Assembly (NCBI GenBank): GCA_964601205.1
Contig: CAZRML010000008.1
Coordinates: forward strand, 1 to 64,000
Length of the DNA: 64,000 nucleotides
Direction of reading: 5' to 3'
Origin: JAQVEM01 sp964601205
Lineage (GTDB): Bacteria > Actinomycetota > Humimicrobiia > Humimicrobiales > Humimicrobiaceae
Below, piece by piece: positions 1 to 9,546 of the stretch (positions are counted from its first letter, which is position 1; every line of letters starts with the position of its first letter). The notes beneath the pieces are model-generated. The model was given only the letters and a program-made list of their open reading frames with translations, searched no databases and was not told the DNA's origin. The translations under genes were made by a program, and so were the position numbers.

Positions 1-1227
1 AGGACACCTATCATCCTTTCCGCTTCAGCCTGCTTTTGCTCAAGATAATTTTTAGTTCTGTATTTTTCACCTGCATCACTATCCGGCCATGATTTAAAAG
101 AAGGTCCTACCGCCGCCACAATATGTTTGTCCGCAGGACACAGGGTCTTATCATCATATGTAAACTGTGATCTCAGACTCATCTATAGTATCTGGATTTC
201 CTATAAACATCTCAATTGGAGTCGTATCAGCAGGTATAACCCTGGCATCGACAAGAGCATACAGGACCATACTTGAATATGTTGGAGACATTTTCCTTGC
301 CCATTCTCTCCTTTCAGGTGAAGAATGTTTTTTGTTTATCAGCCTGCCATAGAGATTCCAGACAGTGCCCGAACATATAATATTATCCCCATACAGGATT
401 TCTCCATTTTCAAGCAATACCCTTTTTGCTTTACCGTTCTCGATCATTATCTCTTTTACTTCTTTCTCATAAAACATTTCCCCATTGTTTTCTTCTATAA
501 CTTTTTCAAGTTTTCCGGGTAAAAACATGGTGGAACCTGCTGTGTAAAAACTGCCTCCCACGTGATTATCAACAAACATCACTGCAGATAATATTGCCGG
601 TGTTTCATCTACAGTGGTATAGCAATATGTGGAAGTTAATTTATCAAAGAATTTAAATATCTCAGGATCATTAAAATATCTCTCAAGCAGTTGTTTTGTA
701 CTTTTATTCATAAAGCTTAAAAATTTAATGTAAGCCAGGGGATTTGCAAGCAACTTTTTGAAAGCTAATAACTTATTTGCCTCGTCAGGTGTTTCATAAG
801 CAGTCTGCTTGACCATCACTTTATCATAAAGTTTTTTCAAGTCAGAATAGAACCTTTTTAAGTTATCCTTCTGGCCGGGAAAAACATTTGCAAGCTCCTC
901 TACAAACTTATCGACATCAGCAAAAAACCTTATTTTTTTACCTTTAAAGTTTACGCTATATAAGAGGTCGTGCTTTATTATATCTATTGGTTCTTCAAGA
1001 CAGTTGAAAACAAAGTAATGCGGATTAAAGCCTCTATCTCCAAAACCATAAAGCATCGCAGTACCCTGATCAAAGGTCGAATCATTTCTTTTGAAAATAC
1101 CACAAGAACCACCTGGTTTGAAATTCCTTTCAATAACTGCTACCTTAAGACCTCTCTTTGCTAGCAGGCTTGCAGCGGTCAGGCCAGATAATCCCGCTCC
1201 TATTATTAATGTATCATATCTATTCAT
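1..1227 (-). CDS. CrtI-like FAD oxidoreductase, frameshifted and cut by window edge
   Basis: The N-terminus has a dinucleotide-binding GAGLSG motif at residues 10-15, an acidic residue ending the second strand (VIERN) and the GG that follows, as in the phytoene desaturase / carotenoid isomerase family. The continuous frame stops after 357 residues at TGA 154-156, short of the roughly 500 residues usual for the family. In the next frame, bases 1-153 stay open and read DDKTLCPADKHIVAAVGP, a normal C-terminal stretch for this family, so the gene very likely continues past a one-base shift and runs off the left edge. It is either a sequencing or assembly indel or a recent inactivation. Substrate is unknown; a polyisoprenoid or carotenoid is the family expectation. 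The GT2 remnant directly upstream fits a decayed carotenoid/glycolipid locus. Confidence 0.75.
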
Positions 1228-1308
1228 TCGAAATCTCTTAATCCCTGAATTTGTTTTAATATCTATTTAATAAAAGCATTTTATAAATATCAAATACTAA
1301 TAAGTCAT

Positions 1309-1479
1309 CTATAACTTCCCCAGATTTTTCTCTTCATTCCTGTCAGGTATTACAAATGAAATAAAATTTTTGCTTATTTTGTTATTTAGAATATGGTTTT
1401 CGCAGTATGTGATTTTCCAGAGCATTAAGAAACTAAATAGCCAGAATACCGCACGTACAAATACATTTATATAATTCAT
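1309..1479 (-). pseudogene. N-terminal remnant of a family 2 glycosyltransferase
   Basis: A 56-codon frame begins with a hydrophobic segment and ends FISFVIPDRNEEKNLGKL followed by a stop. This matches the start of GT2 enzymes (SVLIPARNEGKN), and the two intact GT2 paralogues in this window have the same hydrophobic N-terminus followed by the same motif. The rest of the enzyme, including the DxD and catalytic region, is absent because the CrtI-like gene begins 82 bases further on. One other frame reads a few plausible codons (DDLLVFD) past the stop and then ends. I read this as a truncated pseudogene, not a functional small protein. Confidence 0.6.
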
Positions 1480-1836
1480 AGTATTCTATGTTTTAAACAA
1501 GAAATAAGGAAAATAATAAATGAAAATATAATTTAATATCATTTGTCTATTTTATTAAAATTATAATCAATATGATTATTCGTAACAATTAAAATTTTTT
1601 GTCTATTATGAAGGTTGCCGAGATATAAACTAAAAATGCTTAAAGTATGTGTTTAAAGTTATAAATAGATAATTTTAATATTTATATCAATTATAAAATA
1701 TAATTTATATAAAATTCAAAGACTTTTACTTCGTTAAAGACAAATAATATGATTAAAAATATCCACAAGTTTGATTTCTACTCGATAAATTATTATAAAT
1801 GTATTTGTAATTATTTTTAAAATTTTTATAATTTTT
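1480..1836. other. AT-rich intergenic stretch
   Basis: Very AT-rich sequence between the glycosyltransferase remnant and the GH130 gene. I see no credible reading frame, RNA or strong hairpin in it. Confidence 0.4.
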
Positions 1837-2799
1837 TTATTCTAAACGAGGATTTAAAAGACACAGATCAACAAGGTCTGCGGTTAATGCTGTTCCAACA
1901 CACATGACTGAATCCGCCCCGCCCCAATAAATCTTTATAGTCCCGTCATTTTCTGCTACTGCTCCGCAGCAGAAAACAACATTGTGAACATAACCACTGA
2001 CTTCCCAGGAGTCCTCTGGCTGAAGTATCCAATCATCGGCTACACCTAATATCTTAGAAGGATCCTTGAGATCATGCAGTGCCACGCCAAGCCGATAGAC
2101 GGCCCCGCTCATGGTTTTAAAAACACCATGATAAATATTTAGCCAGCCCTTACCAGTTTTGATGGGTGTGGCTCCCGGTCCCACTTTCATTTCATCCCAG
2201 TGGTACATCAGGGGCTTGATTACAATTTTGGAATCTCCCCAATGAATCAGATCCGGAGAGTAGGATATCCAGATAGACCAGAGAGATATTTCCGTGTGGG
2301 GACGGTCCAGTCGAACATAGCGGTTATTAATCTTTTCAGGAAAAAGAACCACATTGCGATAGTCTGCCTGCGTAATCAATGAAACACGTTCAATACTCGT
2401 AAATTCATTAGTTTTTGCCAGTACCACACGCACGCCATGTCTTGAGTACGCGCTGTAGGTAATAAGATATTCACCACCCATATCGCAGATACGGGGGTCT
2501 TCCACGCCATATTCCTCATATGAAGCAAACGGCTCGATATTCGCTGGAGTTATAAATGGTTCCGGCCTGACTTTAAAACTCAGCCCATCATCGCTTTCTG
2601 CAATACCGATTATCGAACGGCCGTTACGAAGGTGAGATCTAAATAACATGATATATTTACCATTATGCTTTACCACACCAGCATTATGCACTGTCTCTAC
2701 TGGATAAGGAACATCGTGCCTGGTCAGGATAGGATTCTTCTCATAACGTTTTATAATTGGCTCATTAATTCCTTTCATAATCACCTTGCTAACTTTCAC
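1837..2799 (-). CDS. GH130 family glycoside phosphorylase/hydrolase
   Basis: The 320-residue protein has the five-bladed propeller pattern of GH130 enzymes: an early RYEKNPILTRHDVPYPVETVHNAG region, repeated YI.LFR and SDDG blade motifs, and VEDPR at residues 99-103. Asp101 is at the position of the family's catalytic acid. GH130 members phosphorolyse or hydrolyse beta-mannosides, and the substrate here is not readable. The GT4 gene lies immediately upstream, overlapping by 11 bases if the GTG at 2799 is used. An ATG at 2778 preceded by AAGGTG is an equally good start and would leave no overlap. The pair probably makes and recycles a mannose-containing glycan or compatible solute. Confidence 0.85.
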   Translation of the reverse strand: MKVSKVIMKGINEPIIKRYEKNPILTRHDVPYPVETVHNAGVVKHNGKYIMLFRSHLRNGRSIIGIAESDDGLSFKVRPEPFITPANIEPFASYEEYGVEDPRICDMGGEYLITYSAYSRHGVRVVLAKTNEFTSIERVSLITQADYRNVVLFPEKINNRYVRLDRPHTEISLWSIWISYSPDLIHWGDSKIVIKPLMYHWDEMKVGPGATPIKTGKGWLNIYHGVFKTMSGAVYRLGVALHDLKDPSKILGVADDWILQPEDSWEVSGYVHNVVFCCGAVAENDGTIKIYWGGADSVMCVGTALTADLVDLCLLNPRLE

Positions 2800-3823
2800 T
2801 CCTTAACACTTTTTTCTGGTTGATAATCTTCTCATAAACTTCCATGTAATCCTGCACCATACGGTCCACGCTGAACCTCTCCTTGACCAATTTGCGGCAT
2901 TGGAGCCTGTCCAGTTGCCTGACTTTGTCAACCGCTTTGACCATCTCATCCAAATTATTAACAAGAAAACCTGTGATACCATCAACAATGATTTCCGGCA
3001 TACTGCCCCGGTTAAAAGCAACTACAGGTGTTCCGCAGGCCATTGCCTCCACTACAGAAAGCCCGAAAGGCTCGTCAAAGTTTACAGGATGTAATAAGGC
3101 ATACGCACCACCTAAAAGTTCATCACGCTTTTTAGGACCAGCGCTACCTATATAAATGATCCGGTTGTTATCCAAATGTGGCTTAACTTGCAAATCAAAG
3201 TAGCCCTGGTCCTGGATGATGCCTGCTATAATTAACTTCAACCCGGTTTGTCTGGCAACTTCGATGCATTCCTTTGTGCCTTTATCAGGATGTATGCGGC
3301 CAAAAAAAAGTAAATATTTTCCCTGGTCAGGTTGAAAAGTAAACTGATGCAGGTTGATGCCATGATGAATGGTAGCAATGTAATCAAGCTCCGGGCATTT
3401 ATCCGCCTTGCTAATAGCCACATAAAAAGTTTTCTTGTTATACTTTTTATAAACCGGAAGGATTTTGGGAGATGAAAACCCGTGAATCGTTGTTACTACT
3501 GGTGTTGCGGTCATACCAGTATAGGTCAATGGAAGATAATCGAAATTATTGTGAATAAGATCAAACTGCTCTCCCCGTTCAAAGACTTCTGATATGTGTA
3601 AGCATTCCCACACTTTGGGCAGAATCTCCGGATCTTCCTCATACCCCCTGGGGCATACACTCACCAGATGTCCCCTGGTTTTTGAATCTGCGGTGGCAAA
3701 CAAAGTAACATCAATACCTCGACTCACCAGACCTTCAGTTAGAAGAGAGACAATATTTTCCCAGGGACCATATTGTCTGGGTGGAGTGCGCCAGGCGATA
3801 GGTGAAAGCATAGCAATCTTCAT
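2789..3823 (-). CDS. GT4 family glycosyltransferase
   Basis: A 344-residue GT-B fold glycosyltransferase. The N-terminal domain begins KIAMLSPIAWRTPP and contains the ENIVSLLTEGLVSRG helix typical of GT4. The C-terminal domain has the sugar-nucleotide-binding stretch FDEPFGLSVVEAMACG with the family's E-x7-E spacing. The ATG at 3823 follows GGGAG at a good distance. First gene of a two-gene operon with the GH130 enzyme. Donor and acceptor cannot be read; a mannosyl transfer is suggested only by the neighbour. Confidence 0.85.
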   Translation of the reverse strand: MKIAMLSPIAWRTPPRQYGPWENIVSLLTEGLVSRGIDVTLFATADSKTRGHLVSVCPRGYEEDPEILPKVWECLHISEVFERGEQFDLIHNNFDYLPLTYTGMTATPVVTTIHGFSSPKILPVYKKYNKKTFYVAISKADKCPELDYIATIHHGINLHQFTFQPDQGKYLLFFGRIHPDKGTKECIEVARQTGLKLIIAGIIQDQGYFDLQVKPHLDNNRIIYIGSAGPKKRDELLGGAYALLHPVNFDEPFGLSVVEAMACGTPVVAFNRGSMPEIIVDGITGFLVNNLDEMVKAVDKVRQLDRLQCRKLVKERFSVDRMVQDYMEVYEKIINQKKVLRSES

Positions 3824-4134
3824 GATTCAGCTCCCGCCCCTTATTTTTATTCCAGTTTCTTAATTTGTATTTAAACTATTTTTAAACTTATAGTATTACC
3901 CAGATTAAACTTACCCTTTAAAAATTTGCCGCTATTTTTATTTTTATTAAATTAACAAATTCTTTCAGCTATAAATTTTTGAATCAATAATTGATTCTAC
4001 CATATAATACTGCTAACCTCTCGTAATTAATAATCTGTATAAATGTAAAAAAATATTAATAATTCCTTGAATTATACTATTTTGGATATAGAAAAAGGAT
4101 TTTTAGTGTCTAAATAGGTAAAATAGAAGTGGAG

Positions 4135-4162
4135 TTAGCCTGTAAGCAGGGTTACAGACTAA
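4135..4162. repeat. Imperfect inverted repeat in a 530-bp intergenic region
   Basis: Arms TTAG-c-CTGTAA and TTACAG-a-CTAA, ten paired bases with one mismatch, enclose a six-base loop. No T-run follows on either strand, so it is not a standard terminator. The rest of 3824-4355 is AT-rich and shows no gene. Confidence 0.35.
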
Positions 4163-4355
4163 GAATACATAAAAGATGCTTTTTAATATTCCTGTCATTT
4201 CCCATATCAGTAACTTTTTTCTATCTACTTTTGATATTACATTTCAATATTTAATAGGTTAAAATTATTGCCGTTATTAGACTGTCTGTGTACTGTACCT
4301 AACCTGATGAAATCATTCTAAATCTGGATAAAATTTTCATTTTTGTATGCCTTAT

Positions 4356-4994
4356 CTATCTTCCCAGTATCAAAAACATGGTGCCATTTAGAATAAAAAT
4401 TATACTGAGCATCCCCATATAAATTAAAAGATATTTAATGATTGAAACAAGGTTATAAATATCAAATGAATCTATTGTCTCATTAAATAAGGCAGACACC
4501 TTTTCAAGTTCTTCTGATATATTTACCAGTTCCCGCCCGGTTCTTTCAATATCAGAAGCATTTGTCTCAAGATTTTCCAGTGCCACGCTTAACTCTTCAG
4601 AAAGAATCACAAGATTATCTCCTATGCTGCCGAAATATTCTTCTGCGCTCTCAAGGGGCCTGAGTCCCAGAATCTCAAAACCTACAATTCCGGCAACTTC
4701 ATTAAAAGCCAATCCTGAATCATATGATATTTCTGAAGCATAGCCGAGGGTGCTCCTGGTAGTCCTTATACTTTCCGCAATATGCTCAGAAGTATCATCC
4801 GAGTTTTTCAGCGCTTCAGCAACCTCATCAATGGACTCTGCAACTGATAGGCTCAGATTATGGATATTTTCAAAATCCTGCCTGTAAGAGTCCAAAACTA
4901 AAATACCCCCAAAAGAAAAGATTACCCCGCATAAACCGAACAGGATAGAAATAATTGAAAAAACAGTTATTAGTATTTTCTTTTTAGTTTTCAT
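4356..4994 (-). CDS. Membrane protein with two transmembrane segments and a coiled-coil ectodomain
   Basis: I do not recognise a family. The 212-residue protein has a basic N-terminus (MKTKKKK-like), a membrane segment at about residues 8-33, roughly 140 residues of acidic heptad-rich sequence without Cys, and a second membrane segment at about 183-208 ending LILGR. This layout resembles a chemoreceptor sensor hairpin without cytoplasmic signalling parts. It lies 28 bases downstream of mscL on the same strand, so the two may be co-transcribed, but no functional link is shown. Confidence 0.65.
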   Translation of the reverse strand: MKTKKKILITVFSIISILFGLCGVIFSFGGILVLDSYRQDFENIHNLSLSVAESIDEVAEALKNSDDTSEHIAESIRTTRSTLGYASEISYDSGLAFNEVAGIVGFEILGLRPLESAEEYFGSIGDNLVILSEELSVALENLETNASDIERTGRELVNISEELEKVSALFNETIDSFDIYNLVSIIKYLLIYMGMLSIIFILNGTMFLILGR

Positions 4995-5022
4995 TATAAT
5001 AGCGAAACCATGCTCTTATATC

Positions 5023-5493
5023 TTAGCTCAGGTCATAATTCTGTTTTATTTCAAGCTCTGCTGTACAGTTTGGACAGCGTGTGGCTCTGATATCAATAGT
5101 TGAAAAACAAAAAGGACATACCTTTGTGGCAGGCCCGGCTTCTTCTTTCTCTTCCTTCTGTAACCTGTTAAAAGCTCTGATAATAAAGAAAAGCACAAGG
5201 GCAATTATAATAAAGCTTATAAGGGTATTTATGAACAACCCGTAATTTAATGTCACCGCTCCTGCTTCGCGCGCCGCTTCAACCGACAGGTACGGTCCTG
5301 CAGCTGCCCCTTCTTTTAATACCACAAAAAGATTTGCGAAATCAACATTTCCCAGCAGAAGGCCCACCGGGGGCATTATAATATCACCTACCAGTGAGGT
5401 TATTATAGTACCAAAAGCTATGCCTATAATTATTCCGACTGCCATGCTGACTGCATTGCCCTTCATTATAAATTCCTTAAAATCCTTTTTCAT
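5023..5493 (-). CDS. mscL: Large-conductance mechanosensitive channel with C-terminal zinc ribbon
   Basis: Residues 1-45 (KDFKEFIMKGNAVSMAVGI.IG.AFG.II.SLV.DIIMPP) are the MscL amphipathic helix and pore helix, and residues 80-108 form the second transmembrane helix. The channel opens under membrane tension to release solutes during hypo-osmotic shock. The normal helical bundle tail is replaced after about residue 115 by CPFC-x11-CPNC, a rubredoxin-like zinc ribbon. At 156 residues it is slightly longer than the usual 130-150. The start is supported by AGAAAGG-type sequence upstream. Confidence 0.9.
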   Translation of the reverse strand: MKKDFKEFIMKGNAVSMAVGIIIGIAFGTIITSLVGDIIMPPVGLLLGNVDFANLFVVLKEGAAAGPYLSVEAAREAGAVTLNYGLFINTLISFIIIALVLFFIIRAFNRLQKEEKEEAGPATKVCPFCFSTIDIRATRCPNCTAELEIKQNYDLS

Positions 5494-5783
5494 ATATGCC
5501 AGCCTTTCTTAATTTAGATATATTTACATTAATTATAATCCTTAACGGGAATTACTGAAAATAGTTTAGTTATAGTACTTTGATTCTCTTTAAAGGGATA
5601 TGCAGGTTTTATGACTTAAAAAATTTTAATACCGGTTCTTTTTAATTTTTCTTTTAATTCTGTTTCTAATACTTCCGGCAACATTATTTCTGGACACCGT
5701 GGCGATAATAATGGAAAATTATATGATAGATGCAGGTAAACCTGGAATTTGTGGCAAATCATCTTAAAAGGAGAACTATCAAA

Positions 5784-6329
5784 ATGAAAAATCAGAACCC
5801 TGATAAAAAAAAGATATTGATATGGGAGATGTCCGGCATATTGTTTATAATAATTCTCGGCTCGGCTTTCCACTTTATGTTTGAATTAAGTGGTAGTTTA
5901 AGGCCTGTAGCATTAATTGGTGCAGTAAATGAAAGTATCTGGGAGCATTTAAAGATCGGCTTCTGGCCCGCTTTTATCTGGGCAACGATAGAGTTTTTCT
6001 TTTACGGTAAAAAGACCGGGAACTTCCTTATGGCCAAAGGCGTATCCTTTACATTGCTGGGTATTCTAATAGCTGCCATATATTATGCTTCAGAGGCAGC
6101 CGGTATAGAAGGCTTTATGATACACGCGGTTAATTTTGTAGTCTCAATTGCTATCTCCCAGATAATTAGCTACAGAATAACCATTACCGTCAAATACAGA
6201 AGAGTATTAAATGTGGTGGGCTCCATCCTTATAGCTATTAATGTACTGGCTTTTAGCCTGCTGACATATTTCCCCCTGCAATGGCCTATCTTTAAAGACT
6301 CCATTACAGGAGGTTATGGAATATTCTAA
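5784..6329 (+). CDS. DUF6512-type integral membrane protein
   Basis: The protein of 181 residues has about six hydrophobic helices and the motif GAVNESIWEHLKIGFWPAF, which I associate with DUF6512 proteins of unknown function. I chose the ATG at 5784 because AAAGGAG lies eleven bases before it; an in-frame ATG at 5730 would add 18 residues without a ribosome site. It is a single gene with no evident operon partner. Confidence 0.7.
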   Translation: MKNQNPDKKKILIWEMSGILFIIILGSAFHFMFELSGSLRPVALIGAVNESIWEHLKIGFWPAFIWATIEFFFYGKKTGNFLMAKGVSFTLLGILIAAIYYASEAAGIEGFMIHAVNFVVSIAISQIISYRITITVKYRRVLNVVGSILIAINVLAFSLLTYFPLQWPIFKDSITGGYGIF

Positions 6330-6477
6330 TAGAATTAGTATTAACTGTTATTTTATTACATAATAAAAATATCTTATGCAAATTTAATCTGTTCTTATAT
6401 TAATGTAAAAAATATATATAATTTTTATAATTTATATTAAAATTACCCTTATATAACTTGATACAGGGGAGAATTAT

Positions 6478-6966
6478 ATGAAAATACTTATTGCCTACGG
6501 TACTAAATATGGAACCACTGAAAAATGTGTCGCCATTCTTAAGGATTTACTTGAGAATAAGAATTATGATGTTGATACCGTGGATCTCAAAAAAAACATA
6601 AGAGTAAACCCTGCCATCTATGACCTTGTTGCAGTTGGAGGTTCTTTTGTCGCATTCAGAATGAATTCTGCAGTAAGAAAGTTTGTAAAAAGAAATCTAA
6701 GCACACTGCTTGATAAAAAAACTGCCCTATTTATGTGCGGCGCGGACGAAGAGTGGGAAAAAGAAATAAAAAAAGGCTTCCCAGAAGAGCTTATTAATAG
6801 CGCAGTAGCAAAAGCCTACTTTGGCTATGAGTTTATCTGGAATAAGCTAAATCCAATGTTTAGAAGCATTGTGCAAAAAGCATACAAAACCACAGAGCCC
6901 ATATCAAAAATAAAATATGAAAATATAGAAAAGTTTGCAGAGGATATAGCAAAAGCGCTATCCTGA
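6478..6966 (+). CDS. Flavodoxin-fold protein
   Basis: Starts MKILIAYGTKYGTTEKC, the FMN phosphate-binding loop of flavodoxin-like proteins, followed by the VGGSF second loop at about residues 57-61. At 162 residues and with FMCGADEEW in the third strand it looks most like the HemG / flavodoxin_5 branch, which reduces a partner using FMN. Hydrophobic residues and a basic patch near FRSIVQKAYK could contact membrane or protein partners. A ribosome site (GGGGAG) sits eight bases upstream. Exact partner unknown; a HemG role is not shown since no haem genes are near. Confidence 0.75.
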   Translation: MKILIAYGTKYGTTEKCVAILKDLLENKNYDVDTVDLKKNIRVNPAIYDLVAVGGSFVAFRMNSAVRKFVKRNLSTLLDKKTALFMCGADEEWEKEIKKGFPEELINSAVAKAYFGYEFIWNKLNPMFRSIVQKAYKTTEPISKIKYENIEKFAEDIAKALS

Positions 6967-7142
6967 AAAATCATAAAGATAAATTAGCCTGCTGGAATTA
7001 TCCTTATGTCTTAGCTTTTTTAATCCTTTTTATATAAAATAGATGCAATATCTTAGATTAAAGCCAGTGCCCTGAAAATATGCTATAAAAGCCTTAAGGG
7101 GCAGCTTTAAAATAGCAAGCATACTGAAAATAGTAGAATCTA

Positions 7143-9530
7143 ATGAAAACAAAAATTAACATCTCGTTATTTTTAATATCATTTTCATTATTTATTTACC
7201 AGGTGAGCCTCTTAAGGATATTATCCGTTTCTGATTTTTACCATTTTGCATTCCTTATTGTAAGTATTGCCCTGCTGGGCTTTGGAATAAGCGGAAGCTT
7301 TCTACCTTTTTTTATAAGGCGCATAAAGACTGAGAGGCTCCTATATCTTTTATTCTCCCTGGGGTTTTCCTTATCGGTTGTGGTAAGCTACCTTGCAATA
7401 AACATCATCCCCTTTGATTCTTTTAAAATTGCCTGGGAGGCAGTGCAGCTTTTCTATCTTTTTATATATTATCTTTTTTTGATACTGCCGTTTTTCTTTG
7501 GTGGCTGTTTTATAGCTTACGTTTTCCATGGAAAACAGAAACCGCAGGTAACATACTTTTTTAACCTTATCGGCTCAAGCCTGGGAGCGGTGGCATTTTT
7601 AATTCTGGTCCCTCTTGTACGACAGAGCGGGATTATTATCTTTTCCTCCGCCCTTGGAATTATTTCTATATTTATCCTTCTTGAAAAAAGATACATAAAA
7701 ATATTTGCAGTGGCAGCAGTTATATTCATAGTGCTAACAGGCCTTCTTCTTTTCTTTTTCCCCGGGCTCTGGGAAGTAAAAATGTCTCCCTATAAAAGCC
7801 TCCAGACTGTAATGCGTTATCCCGATTCCCGCCTTTTATATACTGTGGAAGATTCGGCCACAAGGGTAGATGTTGTACAAAGCGGTAATATAAAATCTGC
7901 CCCGGGCCTTAGCCTTGTCTATAGTGGCACACCCCCGGAACAGCTGGGGCTTACCATTGATGGTGATAATCTCACACCAATAACCCGAGTAGAAGATAGT
8001 CTTATTGAAGAAGATAGCACACTCAAATTCCTGGAATATCTCCCCCAGTCGGTTTATATGAAAGGAGAAAAGCACAGAAGTATCCTTATAATAGAACCGG
8101 GCGGAGGACTGGATGTTTTATGCTCTCTCTACCACGGAGGCTCCGATATAAGTATTGTTCAGAACAGTGAACCTGTTACCGGACTTCTTGAAGACAGGTT
8201 TTCTGGCTACAGTGGAGATATATACAACAACCCATCCGTTACCGTTAAAAAAAGCTGTATCCGAAATTTCTCGCTCACCACCGATAAGAGTTTTGACCTT
8301 ATTGTGCTCAGCCTCTCAGACAGCTTTCACCCGGTTTCCTCCGGTGCCTACAGCCTGAATGAAAATTACATATACAGCACTGAAAGTATATCTGCTATTG
8401 TTGAGCTTTTATCCCCCGACGGAATCCTTGCCATTACCAGATGGGCGCAGGTACCCCCCAGCGAAAATTTAAAAATAATTGCTACTCTTATGGAAGCACT
8501 TGATAAAGATATATCGCCCGGTATATTTTCCTACCGCTCCTGGTCAACAGTTACCACCCTCTACAAAAATTCAGTTTTCACCCCGGCAGAAATAGAACTC
8601 CTTAAAGAACGTGCGGGGGCTCTAAATTATGACCCTGTATATTACAGCGGCATGGAAGAAACCGGGGCCAACTGGCACAACCGCCTGGAAGAACCTTATT
8701 TTTACCGTTTCTTTAAACTTATAATAGAGGAAAACAGTTCCGCCAGAGAAGAGCTTTACCGTAATTATTATTTCAATATCGCTCCGGCCTCCGACGATAA
8801 TCCGTATTTTTTTAACTTTTTTAAAACAGACCAGATTTCGGATATAATTAAATACTTTGGAAAATCCACCCAGCCCTTTGGAGGAGGTGGATATCTTATT
8901 CTCGTTGCAGCGCTTTTAATTTCGGTGCTCCTTTCAGTACTTCTTGTCATACTCCCGGTAAAAACTGCGGGAGGCTCCATAAATATAAAGAAGGACTACG
9001 GTTACCTAATATACTTTATCTGCCTGGGGATGGGCTACTTTTTTATAGAGCTTCCCCTGATGCAGAAGTTTATACTCATGCTTGGAAAGCCGTCATATTC
9101 TGTAGCAATAGTGCTGTTTGGACTCATGCTTTTTGCCGGGTTTGGAAGTATTTATACAGGTTACCGTAAAACAAATCTTACATGGGTAGTACTGGCTCTG
9201 GTAATATATATAACCTTTTTTATGGTTGTTTTCAGATTCTACAGCAATATCCTTCTGGCAAGACCTCTGTGGCAGAGGTTCGCCATAACAATTGGACTTA
9301 TCGCCCCGGCAGGGTTCCTTATGGGAATACCTTTCCCGGCTGGAATTGCAAAAGCAAAAGAAAAAAAGAGCCAGATAGTCCCCTGGCTCTGGGCAATAAA
9401 CGGATGCGCCTCGGTGGTTAGCTCCATTGCAGCAGTTATTATCTCGATACATGCCGGATTTCTTTTGGTACTGGGGCTTTCCCTCCTGTTTTATATCACA
9501 GCAGTCTTTGCCTATAAGAAATTGTTTTAG
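7143..9530 (+). CDS. Large membrane protein with spermidine-synthase/methyltransferase-like core
   Basis: The 795-residue protein has about seven hydrophobic helices at residues 1-210, a soluble domain at about 215-580, and about seven more helices at 600-795. The soluble part carries IIEPGGGLDVLCSLYHG, the glycine-rich SAM-binding strand of spermine-synthase-like methyltransferases, and the strand LIVLSLSDSFHPVSS. The flanking helices (LLGFGISGSF; FIELPLMQKFILMLGKP) match the membrane part of this poorly characterised family. Polyamine synthesis is unlikely, because the residue after the Gly-rich loop is not the usual acidic one (IVQNSEP) and the DxxE acidic pocket is not obvious. Function unknown. 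Confidence 0.7.
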   Translation: MKTKINISLFLISFSLFIYQVSLLRILSVSDFYHFAFLIVSIALLGFGISGSFLPFFIRRIKTERLLYLLFSLGFSLSVVVSYLAINIIPFDSFKIAWEAVQLFYLFIYYLFLILPFFFGGCFIAYVFHGKQKPQVTYFFNLIGSSLGAVAFLILVPLVRQSGIIIFSSALGIISIFILLEKRYIKIFAVAAVIFIVLTGLLLFFFPGLWEVKMSPYKSLQTVMRYPDSRLLYTVEDSATRVDVVQSGNIKSAPGLSLVYSGTPPEQLGLTIDGDNLTPITRVEDSLIEEDSTLKFLEYLPQSVYMKGEKHRSILIIEPGGGLDVLCSLYHGGSDISIVQNSEPVTGLLEDRFSGYSGDIYNNPSVTVKKSCIRNFSLTTDKSFDLIVLSLSDSFHPVSSGAYSLNENYIYSTESISAIVELLSPDGILAITRWAQVPPSENLKIIATLMEALDKDISPGIFSYRSWSTVTTLYKNSVFTPAEIELLKERAGALNYDPVYYSGMEETGANWHNRLEEPYFYRFFKLIIEENSSAREELYRNYYFNIAPASDDNPYFFNFFKTDQISDIIKYFGKSTQPFGGGGYLILVAALLISVLLSVLLVILPVKTAGGSINIKKDYGYLIYFICLGMGYFFIELPLMQKFILMLGKPSYSVAIVLFGLMLFAGFGSIYTGYRKTNLTWVVLALVIYITFFMVVFRFYSNILLARPLWQRFAITIGLIAPAGFLMGIPFPAGIAKAKEKKSQIVPWLWAINGCASVVSSIAAVIISIHAGFLLVLGLSLLFYITAVFAYKKLF

Positions 9531-9546
9531 TGCTTTAACCGGTCTT

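Noticed and set aside
5616..5873. 85-codon minus-strand frame upstream of the DUF6512 gene
   Set aside because: Overlaps the start of a well-supported gene on the other strand and has no ribosome site or family features.
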